A stretch of 64,000 nt of DNA from Microglena sp. YARC (taxonomy: Eukaryota; Chlorophyta; Chlorophyceae; Chlamydomonadales; Chlamydomonadaceae). The stretch's first letter is position 1; every line of letters begins with the position of its first letter. The position numbers were made by a program, and so were the translations under genes. Below are positions 10,001 through 18,925 of this stretch, piece by piece. Under the pieces are notes generated by a model. It did no database searches and was not told the origin of the DNA. It worked only from the letters and a program-made list of their open reading frames with translations. Location: positions 16,491,666 to 16,555,665 of the forward strand of contig CM039462.1 in NCBI GenBank assembly GCA_022414725.1, given 5' to 3'.

Positions 10001-12255
10001 CAATCATTAATTCTTCAGGATTGACTGTAGTTGGGGCTTTGAGCACCAACTCTCTGTCCGGATCTTGTATCAACTCTGATATAAATAGCACATCTAGTAC
10101 AGTAGCTGCAAGTTCCGGTGCGGTCAAGACAGCTTACGATTTGGCTAATACCGCTAACAATACAGCCAATAATGCTCTCCCTAATACGGGTGGAACGGTT
10201 ATAGGGACCATTACCGCACCCAGTCTATCTGGATCTTGTATCAGCTCTGTTGTAAACAATACATCTGTTACAGTAGCCGCAAGTTCTGCTGCAGTAAAGT
10301 CAGCTTACGATTTGGCTAATACCGCTAACAATACAGCCAATTCAGCAGTTACTACCGCAAATTCAGCATCTACTACCGCAAATTCAGCAGTTACTACCGC
10401 AAATTCAGCAAATAATACCGCAACTACAGCAAATAATACCGCAAATTCAGCAGTTACTACCGCAAATTCAGCATCTACTACCGCAAATTCAGCATCTACT
10501 ACCGCAAATTCAGCAGTTACTACCGCAAATTCAGCAAATAATACCGCAACTACAGCAAATAATACCGCAAATTCAGCAAATAGTGTAGCAACTACAGCAA
10601 ATAATACCGCAAATGCAGCAAATAATACCGCAAATGCAGCCCTACCAAAGGCTAATATTAGTTCTTCAGTTACGTCCACTTCAACTACAACCGTTGCAAC
10701 GTCTAGTGCTGTAAAAAGTGCTTATGACACGGCAGTGACTGCAACTAATACTGCAAATTCAGCAGTTACTACCGCAAATTCAGCAGTTAGTACCGCAAAT
10801 TCAGCAGTTACTACCGCAAATTCAGCATCTACTACCGCAAATTCAGCATCTACTACCGCAAATTCAGCAGTTACTACCGCAAATTCAGCAGTTACTACCG
10901 CAACTACAGCAAATAATACCGCAAATGCAGCCCTACCAAAGGCTAATATTAGTTCTTCAGTTACGTCCACTTCAACTACAACCGTTGCAACGTCTAGTGC
11001 TGTAAAAAGTGATTATGACACGGCAGTGAATGCAACTAATACCGCAAATTCAGCAGTTACTACCGCAAATTCAGCAGTTACTACCGCAAATTCAGCAGTT
11101 ACTACCGCAAATTCAGCAGTTACTACCGCAAATTCAGCATCTACTACCGCAAATTCAGCATCTACTACCGCAAATTCAACAGTTATTACCGCAAATTCAG
11201 CAGTTACTACCGCAAATACAGCAAATAATACCGCAAATGCAGCCCTACCAAAGGCTAATATTAGTTCTTCAGTTACGTCCACTTCAACTACAACCGTTGC
11301 AACGTCTAGTGCTGTAAAAAGTGCTTATGACACGGCAGTGAATGCAAATAATACCGCAAATGCAGCAAATAATACCGCAAATGCAGCCCTACCCAAAACA
11401 GGTGGAACTGTTTCAGGGGATATAAAGCTGGGTGGAGTGGGGGTTCAGGTATTGGGAGATTCATCTGATAATGCGGGAGTTCCTTCTTTTAGCTGGGCTA
11501 ATGATACAAGCACTGGATTTTTTAGGGGTGCAAATGCGCAAATATCGGCTTCTATAGCTGGTATCACTAGAGCAACTATCAATGGTAATGGATTGAGTGT
11601 CGAACATAGTGTAAGTATCAATGGTACTAATCACCCTAGATTGAATATAAATTCGGACACTGATAGGTCAATTTTGTTTAATAAAGCTAACGGGCTCCAA
11701 ACTATACAACTGCACGCTACGGGTAGCCATAATTTAATATTTAAACTTAACACGGTTCCAAACGCTTATACGGATAGGATGGAAATTAAAGGAACTAATG
11801 GAAATGTAACTGTTTATGCATCGATAACATCTGGCTCTGATGATAGAATTAAAACAGATGAGAAATTTATAACAAATGCCACAAGTACATTAAATAAAAT
11901 CCGCCCACAAACATATAACAAATGGGACTCGCTAGATTTTGCAACAAATAGCAATTCTAAATCATTCTATGAATCTGGTATTATTGCACAAGAAATATTC
12001 TATGATCTACCAGAATTGCGACATTTGATTTCGATACCATCAGATGCCAATAGTAATGCTATTTACAACTCAAATATTACGTCTTCATCAGATCCATCAA
12101 TAGATCCATCTTACTCTGATTGGGGTACTAGTATAACATCTGTAAATTATATTGGACTTATCCCATATTTAGTGAAATCTATTCAAGAAAAGGATGTACA
12201 AATTAATGACTTATTGTCCCGCGTATATGCTCTAGAACATCCTGCAATTTATTGA
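7024..12255 (+). CDS. Giant fibre protein with C-terminal S74-type chaperone domain
   Basis: An intact 1743-residue protein. The N-terminal 300 residues resemble the shaft start of the two other fibre genes here (SSNTLYIGNTPVL, NTQTVTVADNIIVLNSG). Residues about 365-870 are tail-fibre repeats with GTLAVxRGGTGVS, including a 123-residue unit starting at 8569, 8938 and 9307. Two 64-residue repeats (NIALGTVGTQL) follow at 9640 and 9832. From 10330 to 11390 there are dozens of 7-residue ANSAVTT-type repeats, likely a trimeric coiled coil. The C-terminal 140 residues contain SGSDDRIKTDEK and SGIIAQEIFYDLPEL, the peptidase-S74 intramolecular chaperone that trims itself after fibre trimerisation. 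It probably acts in host-surface attachment. ATG 7024 is the first in frame after an AT-rich leader. Confidence 0.9.
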   Translation: MIQLSDTSSIHYGGTSMSNIVTPSYPYIPIFESAKPYIPGILAKSGSSGSPTISFSNAPDTGLFNPVARTLGVVAGGTEMVRVSDTTVSLLGDLVVSSNIVPMTNATQYLGTSTMHFKEAWIDELHISSNTLYIGNTPVLCADNDAVSIRADPGQGITLTTTGDGETSLVSAKGVNVVSEGGVTMRVSGPLGRVNIQSSRAGGTVNLGAKKEIVMTAPLTTISSNMIVKGDLTVEGTQLTVNTQTVTVADNIIVLNSGEIGSGVSKGEAGFSIDRGDAPEYQLLFRELDNAFVIGPQGSLTPIATETFARNANNISSGTLAVARGGTGVSFSTGKGKTVLSDNATMSNLTIIGGMISGNGSGLTALNANNISVGTLAVDRGGTGVSTSTETGSVVLSSSPTFTGTANFASITTSGPSTINGNMTFGTGVNLFVNPNDSVTAPGYSWDTDTNTGMYRVAADVIGFAVGGVNKATINNTGIVGSGANITSLNAGNISSGTLAIGNGGTGVSTGLGAMNANNISSGTLAVVRGGTGVSVSTGTGSVVLSISPTFTGTTNFASLATSGTSTINGDMTFGTRVNLFVNPNDSVIAPGYSWNTNSNTGMYRVAVNSIGFAVGGINKATINSTGIVGSGANITSLNAGNISSGTLAVVRGGTGVSVSTGTGSVVLSVSPTLTGTTNVASLTTSGTSTINGDMTLGTGVHLFVNPNDSVTAPGYSWDTDANTGMYRVAADAIGFAVGGVNKATINSTGIVGSRANITSLNAGNISSGTLAVVRGGTGVSVSTGTGSVVLSFSPTLTGTTNVASLTTSGTSTINGDKTFGTGVNLFVNPNDSVTTPGYSWSTDTNTGMYRVAEDSIGFSVGGVNRATINSTGLTMTGNIALGTVGTQLSGAATDSVSTPSFSWTGDLTTGVYRSAAGAVGITTTGVNRAIINSSGLTVAGNIALGTVGTQLLGDAADSVSTPSFSWTGDLTTGVYRSAAGAVGITTTGVNQAIINSSGLTVVGALSTNSLSGSCINSDINSTSSTVAASSGAVKTAYDLANTANNTANNALPNTGGTVIGTITAPSLSGSCISSVVNNTSVTVAASSAAVKSAYDLANTANNTANSAVTTANSASTTANSAVTTANSANNTATTANNTANSAVTTANSASTTANSASTTANSAVTTANSANNTATTANNTANSANSVATTANNTANAANNTANAALPKANISSSVTSTSTTTVATSSAVKSAYDTAVTATNTANSAVTTANSAVSTANSAVTTANSASTTANSASTTANSAVTTANSAVTTATTANNTANAALPKANISSSVTSTSTTTVATSSAVKSDYDTAVNATNTANSAVTTANSAVTTANSAVTTANSAVTTANSASTTANSASTTANSTVITANSAVTTANTANNTANAALPKANISSSVTSTSTTTVATSSAVKSAYDTAVNANNTANAANNTANAALPKTGGTVSGDIKLGGVGVQVLGDSSDNAGVPSFSWANDTSTGFFRGANAQISASIAGITRATINGNGLSVEHSVSINGTNHPRLNINSDTDRSILFNKANGLQTIQLHATGSHNLIFKLNTVPNAYTDRMEIKGTNGNVTVYASITSGSDDRIKTDEKFITNATSTLNKIRPQTYNKWDSLDFATNSNSKSFYESGIIAQEIFYDLPELRHLISIPSDANSNAIYNSNITSSSDPSIDPSYSDWGTSITSVNYIGLIPYLVKSIQEKDVQINDLLSRVYALEHPAIY

Positions 12256-12292
12256 TTCAAAATCATATTGGTGTTCCACTGCCCGTGGATTG

Positions 12293-12319
12293 CTACACCT
12301 TTAGGTTACACCATAAGGT
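12293..12319. terminator. Possible 3' hairpin of the fibre gene
   Basis: ACACCTT and AAGGTGT can pair across a 13-base loop, 38 bp after the fibre stop. Giant viruses such as mimivirus end transcripts at hairpins, but this stem is short. Confidence 0.3.
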
Positions 12320-12393
12320 GTGCCGTACACGAAGCGGTTTCATTTTAGTCGATATATTCAGCATATATATCCGTCGATATATTCAGCATATAT

Positions 12394-12583
12394 TTTAGCC
12401 AATAATGCTCTCCCTAAGACGGGTGGAACGGTTACATGGCCCATTAACGCACCCAGTCTATATGGATCCTGTATCAGATCTGCTGTAAACAGACAATCGG
12501 GTACAGTAGCCGCAAGTTCTGCTGCGGTCAAGACTGCTTATGATTTGGCTAATACCGCCCATTATACAGCCAATTCCGCATGA
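12394..12583 (+). pseudogene. Fragment of a fibre gene
   Basis: About 63 codons (NNALPKTGGTV, AASSAAVKTAYDLANTA) match residues encoded at 10170-10340 of the intact fibre gene and then stop at TGA. There is no start or S74 domain. A short direct repeat, GTCGATATATTCAGCATATA, occurs twice just before it (12349-12394), which may mark the recombination that left the fragment. Confidence 0.75.
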
Positions 12584-12668
12584 AAAAGATAAGGACATTC
12601 AATCATAAAAACAAAGAATGGATGCCATGTAGAGGAGTTAAGTTCGTTTCATTAAGCTCGTCCCTCAT

Positions 12669-13019
12669 TCATTGTTCTGCTTGCTCACTGGCGAACGAAA
12701 AAATGTCCGTAAAGTCGAGCACGAGGCGCGCGCTCGGGAGGCCGTCGCAGAAGGACTCGAGCACCTCGTCCGGGACGGTGTCGAACCTGGCCGGACCCTT
12801 CTCCTTCGACGAGCAGAGCCACATGCGCGAGGCGCGTATGTGTATGCGCGGCACGGGAAGACCCTGCCCCCTGTAAATGGCAAGGACGGCGTCGAGCTCG
12901 TCGAAGACCTCCTCGAAGTGGTCGAAGACGGATTCCCCGTCCACGAGAATAGTAAACGGGTCGCGCACGTCCACCACGAGGTGCTCAAGGCGGTCCCTCA
13001 GAAGATTGAAGAGTATCAT
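12669..13019 (-). CDS. Hypothetical 116-residue protein
   Basis: An open minus-strand frame from ATG 13019 with a balanced, protein-like composition: amphipathic segments such as DHFEEVFDELDAVLA and a C-terminal helix-like stretch. No known motif. It diverges from the membrane protein at 13064 across 44 bp that contains CTTACAATTTGTAA, probably a shared promoter. Overlapping frames in this stretch are Arg-rich and look like shadows. Confidence 0.55.
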   Translation of the reverse strand: MILFNLLRDRLEHLVVDVRDPFTILVDGESVFDHFEEVFDELDAVLAIYRGQGLPVPRIHIRASRMWLCSSKEKGPARFDTVPDEVLESFCDGLPSARLVLDFTDIFSFASEQAEQ

Positions 13020-13063
13020 TTATTGGTTTAAATTACTTACAATTTGTAAATAATATTACAAAA
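13020..13063. promoter_or_regulatory. Bidirectional AT-rich promoter region
   Basis: Only 44 bp separate two divergent start codons. The stretch is about 85 percent AT and contains AAATTGTAAG on the minus strand. The same string lies directly before the ATG at 24904. Confidence 0.4.
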
Positions 13064-13795
13064 ATGTGTTGGAACGCGCAGATAAGTTTGTGTACGTTCA
13101 TATTTGCGCTCGCCGCCTCGATCATATCGCTCGTCAGCGGGTACGGTCACTGGCGAGAGTTTGTTTTCTTCATGTCGTTCGCGAGCATGCAGTTGCTGGA
13201 GTTTTTCGTTTGGACATACATTGGCAACGCATCCGTCAATAGGATTCTCTCGGCGCTGGGGCTCGCTTTGATCATGTTGCAACCCATCGCAGCAGGACTC
13301 TACATTAATGGGGCACGCAACGCATTGATTTATTCGGCTTTGTATACGGTGTTCCTCATTTTCTTTTTTGCATCTCATGCGCCATTCGACTTCTCAACCG
13401 TAGTGAACTCCAACGGACACCTTCAGTGGAACTGGCTGAATACGTCTGCCATCGTAACTATCCTGTGGACCGCGTTCGTATTGAGCGCGATCTGGATGTC
13501 TTGCAAGACTCCCGCGAGCAAACTTCTTACGACTACCCTGATTGTTTTGCTGACACTCGTATCTTGGTGGAACTTCAAGCGTAGCGGGACGTGGGGTACC
13601 GTCTACTGCTCATTTGTGAATATTGCGTTTTTGTTCATCATGACCAAAGTGTTTTACAGGTTGTACACGGAAACTCCCCCTACAGTCAGCGGAACTGGGT
13701 GTTTCTTTGTTAAAGCTTCTCCTCATCCTCATCCCCTTCATAATCTACAAGTTCTACAACGTCATCATGTTGGTCAGCCTCATGTACCTTCCTAA
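13064..13795 (+). CDS. MCWN-type multi-pass membrane protein
   Basis: The protein starts MCWNAQISLCTFIF, the signature start of an uncharacterised membrane family found in giant viruses and algae, and has about six or seven hydrophobic segments over 200 residues. WGTVYCSFVNIAFLF near the end is also family-like. From about 13705 the frame turns into a His/Pro/Gln-rich tail, while a neighbouring frame gives a hydrophobic segment (LLLILIPFIIYKFYN) ending at 13817, so the last membrane segment may have been lost to a frameshift. Role unknown; likely in a virion or host membrane. Confidence 0.75.
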   Translation: MCWNAQISLCTFIFALAASIISLVSGYGHWREFVFFMSFASMQLLEFFVWTYIGNASVNRILSALGLALIMLQPIAAGLYINGARNALIYSALYTVFLIFFFASHAPFDFSTVVNSNGHLQWNWLNTSAIVTILWTAFVLSAIWMSCKTPASKLLTTTLIVLLTLVSWWNFKRSGTWGTVYCSFVNIAFLFIMTKVFYRLYTETPPTVSGTGCFFVKASPHPHPLHNLQVLQRHHVGQPHVPS

Positions 13796-14139
13796 TTCGA
13801 ACGATTTTTTTAGGAATTGATATGCCCATGCTCCATCACAATTGTACCCCGAAAATGTTTTGATATAATCTGGATCTGTAGACAGGCTCTCTCGAACATT
13901 CATAACCCAATCTCTCGCATTAATCATATATTTTGATAACATACACCGTAAGGACAAGTGGCCGTAATACCAAGTGTTACAGTGAATGATTGTGTATGTG
14001 AGTCCGCAGCTAAATCCCACTGCAAAATGGGACAATGTAAAATAATTCCATTTTCATAGTGTAACAAACATGCCGTTGATATCCATCCCCTGTACCAGTG
14101 GTCAGTGTTCGCGACACCATTGGTGACAAGACATTTCAT
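13754..14139 (-). pseudogene. Frameshifted hypothetical gene
   Basis: Two overlapping minus-strand frames look like one protein: 14139-13924 (MKCLVTNGVANTDHW to GVCYQN) and the C-terminal part of 14035-13754 (MINARDWVMNVRESL to LTNMMTL). The switch would fall near 13925-13945. No known domain. It converges on the membrane protein and overlaps its end. Confidence 0.35.
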
Positions 14140-14171
14140 TTTTATTTTATGTTCAGTGTATTGAAAAAGGA

Positions 14172-15392
14172 ATGGCTCAACCCCAAACAGGCGGACGTGA
14201 GTTGGGTCGCGGCGTTACCGCGCGGACTATCAAAATCTCAAATCCATCCGAAGCTACCGATACCGATACCGATACCTTTAAGCACATCCTTGTGTCTGCG
14301 CTGGCAGATGTAAAGAAAACCAAGAGCCGGCGGGCGTGGATTCTGTATGTGTTGGAGAAGAACAAGAATGGAATGACCCGTGTGAAATTGACAACCTCCG
14401 GGGAAAAGGAACAATTTTGCTCAAATGTGTTAAGCACAAAAGTGTCCGACAAGTTTGTATGCAAGGACCTAAACAGCGCCACTGCGTTCAATGAGGAGAT
14501 CCGTACAGCTGAGCTGCTTTTCCGTAACGTGAGCGCGTCCGGTCTCGCGAAGGCGACTACCTTTTCTTCGATTCCATTTAAGCGCTTCAATGTGGTCGGT
14601 ATTGATCTCGGCGGAAAAGCTATTCTGTCTCGTGACAGCGGCTTTTACGTGTTCTCTCTTAGGTGCTCGATGAGCGCCTCATCCAAGGGAATTTCCTCCG
14701 ATGCAGACATGGACAAGTTCGTCCGTGAGACCCTCGAGAACTTTGACGTGATTCACCGTGCCGGGATCATCCACGGCGACGTCAAGCTGGACAACATGAT
14801 TTACTGTGCCAAGGACGACCGCTACCGGCTGATCGACTGGGGCAAGACTGCCGACCATGCTGACATGCTTGCCAGATATGTGGACAATACGCCGTTCGGG
14901 TTCGTGAACAACACCTCCTCTCCGATGGCTTGGTTCTGCAGTGGACTGAACTACGCCGCTTCGCTCGTGTTCATGACCATGATTGTCACTCGACCCATGG
15001 AGCGAGTGGCGATGTGTCCTCTGATGCGTGCATTGGTAGCGCACGCGTACACGTCCTTCAACCTGGCGGTGCGATCGATTCTCGGCGGTAATCCACTGTT
15101 CAAGCTTGACAAGGTCACCGACAAGAAGCTGCGTCTCGACCTTCTTGATCGTTACGCGCAATCCTTTGACCTTTACGACATCGGTCTGATCTTGACGGCG
15201 TTCGTGTGCATTTACGACGATGCTCTGTCGGTTCGCATGCGCGAGCGCGCGCTGGCATTGGCGTTCCGTCTGGTGGACTACGGCGACCCATCGGCGCACC
15301 TGTCAACCGCGCGTGATGCGCTGCGATGGTGGGTGAAGGAAAGCAAGCGTAGTACCAATACTAAAACGGGGCGTAGCCGCAGCAAACGTTGA
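14172..15392 (+). CDS. Serine/threonine protein kinase-like protein
   Basis: An intact 406-residue protein from ATG 14172. At about residue 201 it has HGDVKLDNM, the kinase catalytic loop with HGD in place of HRD, as in several atypical and viral kinases. At about residue 220 it has LIDWGK in place of the DFG metal-binding motif. Both keep the catalytic Asp and the metal-binding Asn and Asp. The N-lobe is divergent; no clear glycine loop is seen, and a Lys around residues 100-120 may be the ATP-binding lysine. The C-terminus is Lys/Arg/Ser-rich. Giant viruses often carry such kinases for virion or host protein phosphorylation. Activity is uncertain because of the altered motifs. Confidence 0.75.
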   Translation: MAQPQTGGRELGRGVTARTIKISNPSEATDTDTDTFKHILVSALADVKKTKSRRAWILYVLEKNKNGMTRVKLTTSGEKEQFCSNVLSTKVSDKFVCKDLNSATAFNEEIRTAELLFRNVSASGLAKATTFSSIPFKRFNVVGIDLGGKAILSRDSGFYVFSLRCSMSASSKGISSDADMDKFVRETLENFDVIHRAGIIHGDVKLDNMIYCAKDDRYRLIDWGKTADHADMLARYVDNTPFGFVNNTSSPMAWFCSGLNYAASLVFMTMIVTRPMERVAMCPLMRALVAHAYTSFNLAVRSILGGNPLFKLDKVTDKKLRLDLLDRYAQSFDLYDIGLILTAFVCIYDDALSVRMRERALALAFRLVDYGDPSAHLSTARDALRWWVKESKRSTNTKTGRSRSKR

Positions 15393-15440
15393 CTATTAAG
15401 ATAAAGATGCAGGGTATCCCATTTTATTGAATTATTGTAT

Positions 15441-16755
15441 TTACCATCCTTCTGCCGTGATTCGTGACTCAAGAGTTGCTATATTACTATGCGCAATCTG
15501 GAGATCGGCATCTTTTTCTTGAATGGATTTTATCAGGTAAGGGATGAGACCAATGTAGTTCAAGAACGCGATTTTGGAACCCCAATCCTTGTAATCCGGA
15601 TCGATGGATGGATCGGAGGAGGATGTGATGGCAGTAGTGTACAGAGCGTTGCTGTCGGCGCCCTCGGGGATCGTCACCAGATTCCTAAGCTCAGGAGCAT
15701 CGTAAAAGATCTCCTGAGCTATCAGACCCGACTCTCTCGTAAACGATGCGTTGCTGTTGGTTGTGTAGTCCATGGCGGACCACTTGTTGTATGTCTGCGG
15801 CCTGAGCTTTTTGAGAGTGGAGGTGGCTTCCTCGATGAAACTTCATCGGATTTGATGCGGTCATCGGAAGAAGGGGTGAAGGAGGCGGCTGTCGCCGCGC
15901 CTACTACTGCCAGAGTCCCGTTACCTCTGATCCTAGCGAGCTCAGAGGATGTTGTTGATGACGTTCCGGCGTAAAATACATGAGCGGCTCCTATTGTGTC
16001 GACTTGATATCTCATAGTACCGCTATTAATACCGAACCCATAATATTGATGTTCAGTAGAGCCACCGTTCCACAAAACTATCTTTTTGTTAATATTTGTA
16101 CTATCAAATGTGAGCGCTTGCCTCACGGTGATCCCATTGGGGGTAATTTCTAAAGGCAAATTACGTGCACCTGCAGGGATGTTGTCTGAGCCGGTGAATC
16201 CATCGCCCAAACAATAAAATTCCAAATTATATCCGCTGTTTAGCATAGCCCATCCCAGTTTGGTATTGTCATATCGTTTGTAGCTATTGTTTCCATTCAC
16301 CGTTCCCCACCTGACCTGAGTTCAGGACCATGATGTTGTCTTGAACGGTAACTGTCTGCGCATTCACGGTGAAATGGGAGCCGTTGACAGTCAGATTACC
16401 TTGGACCGTCATGTTTGAGGAGACCGTTGTCATGGGGGCGTTCAGGTTGACCTCCGCTGTTGCTCCGACTGCCACGCGACCACCCGACCCGCTGGCCAGA
16501 AGGTCCACTACAAAGTTGAGCCCAGAGGTGGTGATCTCGACTCCCTTTACGGATGTCATCGTGGATTTTCCGAGACCCGTCGTCTTTATCACGATGCTCT
16601 GGTCCACATCAGCCTTGATCGCGATAGAGTCATTGTCAGTTCCCAGGACGGGGGTGTCCCCGAGGTACAATGTGTTTTTGGAGATGTGAATCGTGTCGAT
16701 CCACGCCTCCTTGAACGGGTTGAGTGCACTGCCTACAGTCGGAGACGCAATTTGT
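15441..16755 (-). pseudogene. Second fibre gene, 3' part with S74 domain, frameshifted
   Basis: This is the C-terminal portion of a fibre protein like 7024-12255. The section read at 16670-16284 has LYLGDTPVLGTDND and NAQTVTVQDNIMVLNSG, matching the shaft start of the intact fibre. The frame changes near 16295. The next segment (to about 15840) ends in SSDDRIKSDE, the S74 active motif, and a third frame (15773-15441) supplies SGLIAQEIFYDAPEL to the end. At least two frameshifts therefore separate parts that align colinearly. The repetitive shaft is much shorter than in the intact fibre. The 5' part lies at 19975-20313, beyond the inserted element. Confidence 0.88.
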
Positions 16756-16912
16756 GGGACGCCCTACCGGTGACCCTTGAACCCAATGGGTAGATCAGCT
16801 AAAGGCGAGTACATGTTTTTGCCCTTCATCTCTGTATTTCAGCATTTAAGCTGGCCCAAAGGATAACAAGGCAAGCTGCTGACAAACCCAGGTGGGTCGG
16901 TCGGTTTAGCGC
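16756..16912 (-). ncRNA. Candidate Fanzor guide RNA region
   Basis: These 157 bases run from the Fanzor stop codon to the element end. In known Fanzor and TnpB systems the guide RNA scaffold overlaps this interval and its guide comes from flanking DNA. Short self-complementary motifs (ACCCA/TGGGT near 16890, ACCCA/TGGGT near 16780) are visible. No transcript evidence exists here; the call rests on position only. Confidence 0.3.
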
Positions 16913-18896
16913 TCACACTCGCCTCGATGGAAACTGTGGTTTTGGGGGAGGCGAGGGAACACAGAATGCCTCAGGTCGCTCTCTCCCGTCCATCCACGTT
17001 GTCAGAAGCAGAAGAAGGTTCTTGGCAGCGTTCACGTCTCGGTTCCAGGTTGCACCACAGCGCACATTGGATGATGCGCTTTTGACACTGTCTCTACAGT
17101 GCAGTACTTTGTGGACCTTGACGTTCTTCACCACCATCTTCTGCTTCTCAACAGTTATAGACCCGTCGATTGGGGACTCTTTGCAAACTCCGCGCCAGAC
17201 TATGCTGTCTGCCTTCATGTTGACAAGCCTCTGGAAGCAGCCGTGACATTTACAAGAAGTGTTGCGTTCGTCAACGTTTTTGAACAAAACATTCTTACGA
17301 CGTGAGAGGCACCTCCTGATCTCTTTGATGGGCCCAGAACATGAACGACTGATACCATACCCTTGGTTGGACCAGTTGCCGAAGCCAACAACGGTCGTCT
17401 GTGCCCTTGGTGCAATCACATCGCATACCTTTTCAATCGTCTTTTGTTTACCAACGTATCGAAAGAATCGCATAGATCGGTAGCCTTTGTTGGCTCTGTG
17501 TTGTAGGAGGATCGGGAGCGCTTTGAGATAAGCTCTGACATGGTCCTGCAGGTCGACCATGTTGCTCGTATTAGGCGATGGAATGGACTTCACGAGGTCT
17601 TGAGTCTCGTCATTCCATTTGTAGGTGCGACGCTTGCTTGTATTGTACCCAGCAACTTCGCTAAAGCGAGCCGAGCTGAAAGACTCGATGCGACCTGCAG
17701 AAGATGCTACCGTGACGATATCTGTCATTCCAGGGTCTACTCCGACACGCAGCGCACCCACTGCGTCCTTGCACTCTACGATATTTGCGTCCTTGGGATA
17801 GCCTGCGTTTTCTCCTTCTTCAACGAACTCTTCTTTACCCTTCTGCTTCATTTGGACGGATACCCTTTACCGTCGCTGAGGATTCGGTTGTCAAAGCGAG
17901 ACCTTTTCGTCTCAAGACCTTGGACATTAAAGTACTTTCGCCACAGCATTGTATGGTTCTCGTAACGTCCATCGCCAGAGACGCTCTCGAGTGGCGAATC
18001 ACCCATGCTGAGAAGCTTCATGAAAGTCATGGACGATATCGGGACGTACGAAGTTGTGAAGCCGTTCTTGCGAGGAAGGATACTGAACAGACGTGGGTGA
18101 CTTTTTTTTGTTTTTTTATCTTTCGGATCCACTCGTCCGACCTCTCCCAACTCTGTAAGCACGTGATGGAACAATCGCATTGTCAGGTGCGCTCTAGTGT
18201 TGAACTGCTTCCCTCTTGGCAGCGGAAAGAGAGCCCTCAAGTGACTGACAACCTCTTTGATGTGGATCGCATGCACGAGGCCCCCTGGGATGATTGTGTC
18301 GATTTTCGATTCTGGGTACTGGACAACCGCTTTGACAATCTTCTTGAAATGTTTCTTCAGAGAGGGATGTTTCAAGCGCAGGTACTTGATAACGACCCTG
18401 TCCACGTTTGCCCAGACGCTGCTGCACGCCATCGTCGCCATTTGTATTGAGACGTCTGCGATTACTTGTCCCAAGGACGAACGTCCACCTTCACGTAGCC
18501 TGCAGGTCTTAGGGCGTCGAAAGCAACCATGGTATCATTGAAGCTCTGGCCCAGAGTATCCTTTCGAACATTGGAGGTCGATACCGCAAGGAGGCACCTG
18601 TAATAAAAGTTCCGATCCAGGTGTGGTAACTGCTTGACGTCAAAGTCTCCATCATTGAGGCATCTTGTGATATGAAAGTTTGCGAATAAGTATGCCTCTG
18701 CAACTGCGTGGTTGATTAAGAGTACCATGCTTTGTATCCTTGAGGAGATCTGATGCCTCGATACATCCATGCACAGAGAATTAAGCGTCTTCTTGACGAC
18801 GCTGATGTTAATATCGTCATCTCCTTTGTCTTGCACTACCCCCATTAAGAGGGGGTGAGTATTCTTTTTCTTTTGGTGATATAATATTGCACCCAC
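16913..18896 (-). pseudogene. Fanzor (eukaryotic TnpB-like RNA-guided nuclease), two frameshifts
   Basis: Three overlapping minus-strand frames, 18896-18462, 18474-17848 and 17851-16913, join into a protein of about 650 residues. The last frame has GVDPGMTDIVT (RuvC-I Asp), NVDERNTS followed by CKCHGC (the DE-TS plus zinc-ribbon signature of Fanzors, with the probable catalytic Glu) and NRDVNAAKNLL (RuvC-III Asp). The middle frame contains the helical region and SDGKG, and the third frame continues with VSVQMK, as Fanzors do, so a single-base shift lies near 17860. Another lies near 18465. The family makes RNA-guided DNA cuts and often travels with transposons. The catalytic residues are present, so the element may have been active recently; sequencing error at the two junctions is an alternative. 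Confidence 0.85.
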
Positions 18897-18925
18897 ATTT
18901 CCTTATACACATTTCCTACGTTATC

